From NCBI GenBank assembly GCA_028455995.1, contig JABELC010000004.1, positions 186,001 to 250,000 of the forward strand: a stretch of DNA of 64,000 nucleotides. Reading direction: 5' to 3'. Of the stretch, positions 57,857 to 64,000 are shown one piece after another; within the stretch, counting starts at the first letter, position 1, and each line of letters begins with the position of its first letter. The DNA is from Scleromitrula shiraiana. Its lineage: Eukaryota; Ascomycota; Leotiomycetes; Helotiales; Sclerotiniaceae. A program made the translations under genes and the position numbers. The notes under the pieces are model-generated. The model was not told the DNA's origin. It made no database searches and saw only the letters and a program-made list of their open reading frames with translations.

Positions 57857-58411
57857 TGCGGAAGAGTGCGACTGAAGCACTGGGACTCAAAGTCGATCAT
57901 TTCTTTCGCCGTGACGCTTGGAATTCATGCAATTGTTAAGTTGCCAATTATTCTTGCATGGTAGGATTCGGATGAAAATAGGTAAAGATGGTTATAGGAA
58001 TGAATCAACGTCCCATGATTATATCGTTATCGAGTATTCACATGCGAACATTTGGGCCACTTACAAGGTAAGCTATAGTCTACACCGCCTTGGTTCCATA
58101 CAAATTAATCCCAGTAATATCAAGGCGGTGGGAAAATCTGCCAGTTATATATTTATCTTATTGGAAATCGATCTCATACAATCTTGGCCATAGCTTTTAT
58201 TCAACATCGTTGGAACATCATAATATACCCATAGCATTTCAAGAGAATATATTTATTTACTTTAATCAACTTTTACTGAATAACGCTAGTTCTTTCACTG
58301 GATCATAAACCAAATATGTGGTATGATATGCACAAGCTGAGGGGGATTTTCCACCACTATCGACTTAACTAGCATGCAGTATATGCCTTGCATACCAAAT
58401 ACCAATATCTT
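57857..58411. other. Intergenic, 555 bases
   Basis: Promoter side of the dolichol kinase gene. An upstream ATG frame on the minus strand (ATGATCGACTTTGAGTCC, about 57904) overlaps the start in another frame and could act as a short upstream ORF. I see no gene. Confidence 0.4.
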
Positions 58412-58708
58412 TTACTCCTCCGATAATAATCCACTCTTCGGCCCACCCATAATGAAATCACCCATAAGGAAATCAACCATCAAGACACCAAGCTCAGAGA
58501 CAGTAACTTCGTACTCGTGAGTCTTTCCAACGCCCCTCGATTTATTAACCGACCCTTCCCATGAAACGTCCTTCCCATACGTAAAAGTCGTTGAGACCAA
58601 GTCTCCAATAAATAAATTCATGAGTCTGAGACGCCGCGCCGTGTGTTGTGATGAATACCACCATGCCCCCACTCCGTTTCGATTCGTCGTGTCAAAATAA
58701 AACCAAGT
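58412..58708 (-). pseudogene. Orphan coding fragment, unknown family
   Basis: A minus-strand frame opens after a TAA at 58709-58711 and runs to a stop at 58412. It reads TWFYFDTTNRNGVGAWWYSS, then RRLRLMNLFIGDLVSTTFTY and HEYEVTVSELGVLMVDFLMG. The alternating hydrophobic strands suggest a beta-sheet domain and a real coding past. No ATG, signal peptide or splice acceptor is visible at its beginning, so it is probably the remains of a gene. It sits 183 bases past the 3' end of the F-box gene, in the same orientation. Confidence 0.35.
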
Positions 58709-58890
58709 TTAACCCCTTAGAGCAGCCCGAACTCCTTGTGGGGTATTGCAATAAGCCATGCGCCATGCTCTAGTCTTATGCTGAAAACCAAAGAAAAAAG
58801 GAAAATATGAGAAAAATAAATAGTGCCCACCCAGAATGTAGATAAAAAATGTGGTACGATGTAATCCACCCCAGTAAATTGAGGATAATA

Positions 58891-61620
58891 TTAGGAGGTA
58901 CGATGAATTCCACCAGGACCTTGTTGCAAAAGAGAGTTGATTGAGATCTGAGTTCGGGGAGTTGGGGATTGTGAGTTGAATTGCGAAGTTTGTGTATTAA
59001 GAGAAGGTAAATGTATATGCGCGTTGGCATTTGAAGCACTCATTGAAGGATAGTTGTTGACATTGGGAAGTCCATGGTGAAAAGCTGGTCTCAAATTGAA
59101 AAAGGGCTGGTAACTGCCACCGAGACCATCTTGCGTATAGGTTTTGTTGATGTTCGGAGACAGAGATAAAGATGAACCTCCGAATTTTTGCAATTGGGGT
59201 CCTCTCAAGTTGGCTTGCTGCATATTCAGTACACCTTGACAGTGATTGGCGTCCGGCATATTTTGCAGATACGGGCGGTGATTGCTGAGCTGTGACATGA
59301 TAGAACTGTTAGGAGCTGGATGACCATATTCCTCGCTAGCCATTTCTATATCCCCGGCTCCATCAAGTTGACTAATACCGGTATTTTGCATAGAGGATTG
59401 TTTTTCTGCAGGTTGTTGTGCCTTCTTGAATTCTTCAACAATCTTCGGCATTAGAGCCCTCCAACCTCGTTCCGAGCCTGGGTCTCTGAAAATACGGGTT
59501 GCGGCTTTGAATGCCAACGACTTTTCGACGAAATCCAGCGGGATTTCGGGTATATCACGTTTGGCTCCGTTGAGAAACAACTTCCTGCGAGCTGCGCGAT
59601 TGTCATCGTTCGGTTTGCGACCCTTCTCCCTCCTCTCTCGAATGGCTGTCTCAATTCGCACGACGAGTTTCATAAGCTCTTCGGTCTCGGCTTTCTTTTT
59701 GGCGATAAATTCACGACGAACGTCTTCCAACTTTTCCATTTTCTCACGAAAAATCTGTAGAGCTACAGCTTTTTGCTGGGCGTCATGATTGGGATCTTCT
59801 TGAAACGGTTCGGGAGAAAAAGCATCATATTCAGCAACGATCCTCTCGACGTCAGCAATAAGATAGTACTTGTAAAGCCTAGGCGCAGTAGGTTCACGAT
59901 CAACGGTATCGTCGATATAATCATGTGGCTTCGTAAAAGAATCGTACATGCCAACAGGGATACACTTTAACAAGTCGTCGAAGACGGTTCGACTATGTGA
60001 ATTTTGCCGATTTTTTATAACACGATCTTCCCTCTCGATTTTCGACTTCCAACAAGCAGAGCACCATCTCTTCTTCCAGGCCCAATGTGCTCGGGTCGCA
60101 TTTTTGTCCGGACAAGAAGGTTCCTGGCAACCCTTTCCACCTAAAAGATCGTTGTATCCTCTAGAAGAGAGACCTGGAACAGATCTTGGCATATCGAACC
60201 CAAAATTCTCCATGCGCCAATTGCTATGGATTGAGTTATATTGGTCAACCATCCTCTTGAACTCCTTGCTGAGAAGACGACTTTTCTTGAGAAACGCTGG
60301 TGATGTAAATTCGAGGATACGCATCCAGATATTCGCAGGCAAGTTGTATCTGGCCTTGTCCTTATTCTGCAAAGATGTTAGACAGTCACACATTTAAATT
60401 CAATCGCAAACAACGAAACATTATGATATGATTTTTAAATGAGAACTGATAATTACCTGCTCAATCTTGCTCATTTTCTGAGCGTTGTCAACCTTTTCAA
60501 CCTTCGACTTCTTTGCAGCTCCTGCCTTCTCTGGGAGTTCCGCCTTACGCTTCTTTGAGTTGCTGACCATCTCTTTGGCGTGCGGTGTCGCAGAGCGACT
60601 CTGGGTACAAGATCGAGATTCAACGATCAAGAAATTATCCATTTGTGGAAGGAGGTTTGATGATGGAGGAAGAGATGGTAAAACTGATTCCCGCGGAAGT
60701 GAACTATTCGAATTGGTCCGTTGTAAGTACAAGGGCGAATCTCGTGGAAAAAGTGGTTGTTGATTGTTTGAGGTTTGATTTGATGTTTGGTTCAATGGTT
60801 GATTCGAGAGATTGCGAGAGGGCTCTACTGATTGTGTTTGCGATCGCGGTTGCGGTTGCGGTTGCTGGTGCGTCATCATCTGTAAACTATTTCGACTTGC
60901 TGGATTGATACTCTGAAAGGAAGTACTTAAAGTTAAGTTGCTTCGAGAGAAAAGATTCTCGACGTGACGAGGATAATCGACGGTGGGGGAGGAAGAGGTA
61001 GCCAGAGGTGAAGAGCGAGCTTTAATTGGACGATGATGAGAGGAGTGTGAATTCAAGTTACTGGGCGGAAGATTATTATACATTTGCTGGTGAGAATCTG
61101 TACGTTGTATGGTCGGTGGTCGAGAACTTTCACTTAATATGGCTTGATTCGAATTCGGATTATATTGAGAATGCGATTGTAACGAAGAAGAGTTATGCTG
61201 GTAATTAGGAATTTGGCGGGAACTGCCTCGTTGAAAATGAGAATTTGTATTGTTCGTATTGTAGTAAGCTGAACCTGTCGAAATTGAAGCCGAAGCCGAA
61301 GGTCTAGTAGATGGATGAGTTGGCCCAATCATCGAACCAGAATATGGTAATTGAATTGTATTATTGTATGGCATTTTGTCTGAATCGTAATTTGAATCTC
61401 GAATTGTAAGAATTTTTCGCAATAAAGGATCCTCGGAGCCAGAAAGCACCTGTTGTGCAAAATAACAAATTCCTTGGTTTTCTATCGAACGTCCGAAGTG
61501 CTTTAGTATAACCCCCCTCGTAACATCCCGAGCGATACTAAGAGAACCGGAGAAGGCCTTTTCGAGATCTATATCGGAATTCTCGGGGTCATAAGAATTT
61601 GTCGAAGAGGAGGCACTCAT
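58891..61620 (-). CDS. F-box protein with N-terminal disordered region
   Basis: Two exons on the minus strand, 61620-60457 and 60366-58891, give 879 aa; the 90-base intron has a TCTAACA branch site and phase-0 ends. The first 60 residues include a folded-looking IARDVTRGVILKHFGRSI. Up to about 385 the chain is Ser/Asn/Gln-rich, ending with basic NLS-like SKKRKAEL and KKSKVEK. The F-box follows at about 394-440 (YNLPANIWMRILEFTSPAFL, with SRLLSKEFKRMV). After it lies a Cys set (GCQEPSCPDK, then KRWCSACWKSK) that could bind zinc, a long charged helix (REKMEKLEDVRREFIAKKK, RERREKGRKP), and a Gln/Asn/Ser-rich tail. F-box proteins bring substrates to SCF ubiquitin ligases through Skp1; the substrate here is unknown. 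Nuclear location is inferred. Confidence 0.88.
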
Positions 61621-63205
61621 AACTATGCAAAGTTTTAATTATTTGCTGAGGTTGTGGGTGGATGTCGGTTTTGTTATGATTGATGAAGATGGATGATGAG
61701 AGAGGATAATAAATGGCACCCCGCCCGTTGATGAACGATAGTAATATACTTCATACAAAGTTGTTTTAATATCGTAAAAGAATATATGTATTGAAATATG
61801 ATCAGATGAATACTAAAAATTATTAGTTTTGGGGTTGTTACCAATACAGTATTCGTCGTCTCGAGTTGTTTGAAGGAAGTTGGTACGTTTTTTTTTTTTG
61901 TGAATTGAAAATGCGGGAAGTGATGAAAATTGAAAGGTGGTTTGGTGGTTTGGTGGTTTGATAGTTTGATAGTATAATAGTATGATAGTATAATAGTTTG
62001 ATTGATACCTTAATACCTTGATTACCTTGATACCTTGATAGTTTGATAGTTCGATTTATAAATTCGGTTCTGAAATCTAGCCCAAAGACCAAGTAAAGGT
62101 TTTCGCCGATGATTTGCCACAACCCAAAATAGCTGGAAGATTATTTTAATGGATTCCAAGGTTAATAAATAACTAATAATAATAGTAATTAATTATTATT
62201 ATTATTATTGTTCAAATACCAGTGGAATACTAATAAATACCTACCAGTACATATAATATGCCGCCTGACTCTCTTGGATTATTATTGACTCTTCTAATAA
62301 AACAAAACTATTAAAAGTAATAATGAGTTTGAAGAATTCGAATAATGTAACGACTTTTCTCTTGGATAGAAAATAATAAAGGTATGTAATGAAAGAATTT
62401 CCATAAAAGTTGAAGAAAGTGGAAGAAATTGATCCAAATTCAAAAAGGTTTGCTTCCTCTTCTTCCTCTTCTTTCTCTTCTTCTTCGTCTTCGTCTTCGT
62501 CTTCGGAAAGCCCGCCCTTTGACCTTTTCTTTTATTGCTTACCTACGGGCGGGCGGGGCGGGTTCTACCTCAGTAATAAGTAATAAGTACGGCAGGTCCG
62601 CATACCGCATAGTAGTAATAAAGTGGTGAGGCGAGCGGTTGGTTAGTGTTAAAAAGAAGAAAATATATATAATTCAACAGGCGGCGGCGGCTAACAAAAA
62701 AAAAATATCATAACTCTTTGGATGTTTGGATGTTTGGATGTTTGGATGGAAAGAGATGAAAATGAAGGGGGTGGTTATTAGTTAAAAGTGATTCGCTATT
62801 AAATACGAAAGCACTTCCAAGTTGGAATAGTTACAACCGAATGTACCGTACCATACCAGTTTTGAAGAGATTTGAAGAGATTTTGAAGTGAAAACAATCA
62901 CATGATGTAGATATGGATATATATATATATATATATAATATATATAAAAAGAAAGGAAAGAAAGGAAAGAAAGGAAAGAAAGGAAATATTGATTGAACTG
63001 AACGCCTTTCGAAATTCCCTGTGATAATATTGGCCACGAGATACCTGCAAGTGTCAATAAAATTAAGTAGGAAATGAAATAAGATCAGCCTCCCAATTTC
63101 GAAATGGTTCAGTTCAACCCTTGATGAAATGATGAAATAATGAAATAATAAAATAATAAAATAATGAAATATAAGACTTACTAGCGGTACCTATCATTCA
63201 CGACT
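61621..63205. other. Intergenic, 1,585 bases
   Basis: Contains GTTTGATAGTATAATAG-type repeats at about 61935-62060, AATAATT runs near 62165, a TCTTCCTCTTCT pyrimidine tract at about 62452-62505, TTTGGATG units near 62718-62748, a TA run at 62918-62946 and AAAGG units near 62950. No gene seen. Confidence 0.5.
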
Positions 63206-63849
63206 TCACGACTTCAATCCATAGAAAATGTCATGAATGTCGTCCTTCGGGGGTACTATGGTTGATATCTCCATTTTTGATACCAGTGACGAGGAGATGC
63301 TTGACGTGGACGTCTCATCACCTGTATCTAAGTACAGCAATAATGAGAAATCGGGACAGCAAACAAATGAACCAAGTAACGAAGAAATCGACATGGAGGG
63401 GTAAATGTCTTCTATGTAGTGGTGGCACTACTAGTCACGGATGGCTTGGAGACCATGGAATATATTCACGAGTGAATATTGATGGAAGAAAGAGGATATA
63501 TATGGATCATAATGAAGATGACAATGATAATTATAATGATGAAGATGATAATGATAATGATGATGATGATGATGATGATGAACAATGATAGAAAGAAAAT
63601 CAACCTGCTCTATAAAATTTCTTTCGTTTTTTTTTCCATGAGAAGTTCAGAAGACGCGTTTTCGCGTTCAGATGGAAAAATGTCACCTGTTTCTGTTACT
63701 TGGTCAATGTCTAAATATAGTATAGTCTCTTTTCTCGACTTTCTCTCGTCGGTGTTGTCGGTCGAAAACGAAGATCTGTGGGTTTGGATTTTCATCAAGG
63801 ATGATCTATCCAATCGCCCATTTCTTATTTGAAAGACTTTACGGATCAT
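63206..63849 (-). other. Possible coding exons, unresolved
   Basis: Two minus-strand ATG frames, 63849-63610 (MIRKVFQIRNGRLDRSSLMK, with ETILYLDIDQVTETGD) and 63394-63206 (with FSLLLYLDTGDETSTSS and VPPKDDIHDIFYGLKS), share an LYLD..ETxD-like stretch. They may be two exons of one gene with a (TCA)n-rich intron between, or a decayed duplication. A plus-strand frame at 63262-63588 ends in a GATGAT repeat and is less convincing. Coding status is uncertain. Confidence 0.2.
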
Positions 63850-64000
63850 TAACAAATAGTATCATTAGATATTTGTATGACATCTACTGTATTTAATGAA
63901 TATGATATATTCCTCTCTGAGCTCTCCTCTCGTCTATTCAATGTTTTGGGACTACTTTCCGGGAATCCCAATTCACTCCACGTCTGACTGCCTGGTGAGA

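Overview
The window is nuclear DNA of a filamentous ascomycete (Pezizomycotina). Protein genes carry short introns of about 45 to 130 nt with GTAWGT-type donors and CTAAC/CTAAT-like branch points. Families typical of these fungi are present: a HET-domain protein, a DUF1996 secreted protein, an F-box protein with a Cys-rich tail, Atg1 with its C-terminal Atg13-binding region, a nitronate monooxygenase and an M20 amidohydrolase. Protein style, and the many AT-rich microsatellite spacers, suggest Leotiomycetes (Sclerotiniaceae-like); this is an impression, not a proof. I saw no tRNA, rRNA or CRISPR.

Layout. (a) 1-12.8 kb looks like an accessory block: the 5' part of a HAD phosphatase gene, an unknown gene, a 1,345-aa HET protein, a dead Nudix hydrolase, a broken leucine-rich (F-box-like) fragment, a small secreted protein, a 284-bp MITE-like element and a one-TM unknown protein. 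(b) 12.8-24.4 kb is denser: an SDR reductase, an M20 amidohydrolase, an unknown acidic/basic protein, a nitronate monooxygenase, two decayed gene remains and a DUF1996 protein. (c) 24.4-53.8 kb is a sparse region in which conserved housekeeping genes (ZNG1-like GTPase, Atg1, ornithine aminotransferase, GPI mannosyltransferase III) sit 2-5.5 kb apart. The spacers between them are made almost wholly of microsatellites, minisatellites, homopolymers and AT-rich blocks, and include one TA-flanked inverted-repeat element. (d) 53.8-64 kb holds dolichol kinase and a large F-box gene plus fragments.

The genes do not form an obvious pathway cluster. Two act in ER glycosylation and GPI-anchor precursor supply (GPI10-like, SEC59-like). 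Dolichol phosphate made through Sec59 is needed for the dolichol-phosphate-mannose used by Gpi10, but they lie 5 kb apart in convergent orientation and are probably not co-regulated. Multi-exon joins were worked out by hand from frame and splice consensus and are given in the evidence fields.

The most notable signals are: the HET domain split by a coiled-coil insert of about 240 residues; the Nudix pseudogene whose nonsense codon falls in the catalytic Nudix box; two TA-flanked non-autonomous inverted-repeat elements, one with transition-only inner differences between its repeats (RIP-like); several genes decaying by frameshift (52.9-53.8 kb, 20.3-21.1 kb); and a recurring vocabulary of short palindromic words (ACTACTAGTAGT and TTCAAGTT/AACTTGAA) scattered through the AT-rich spacers.
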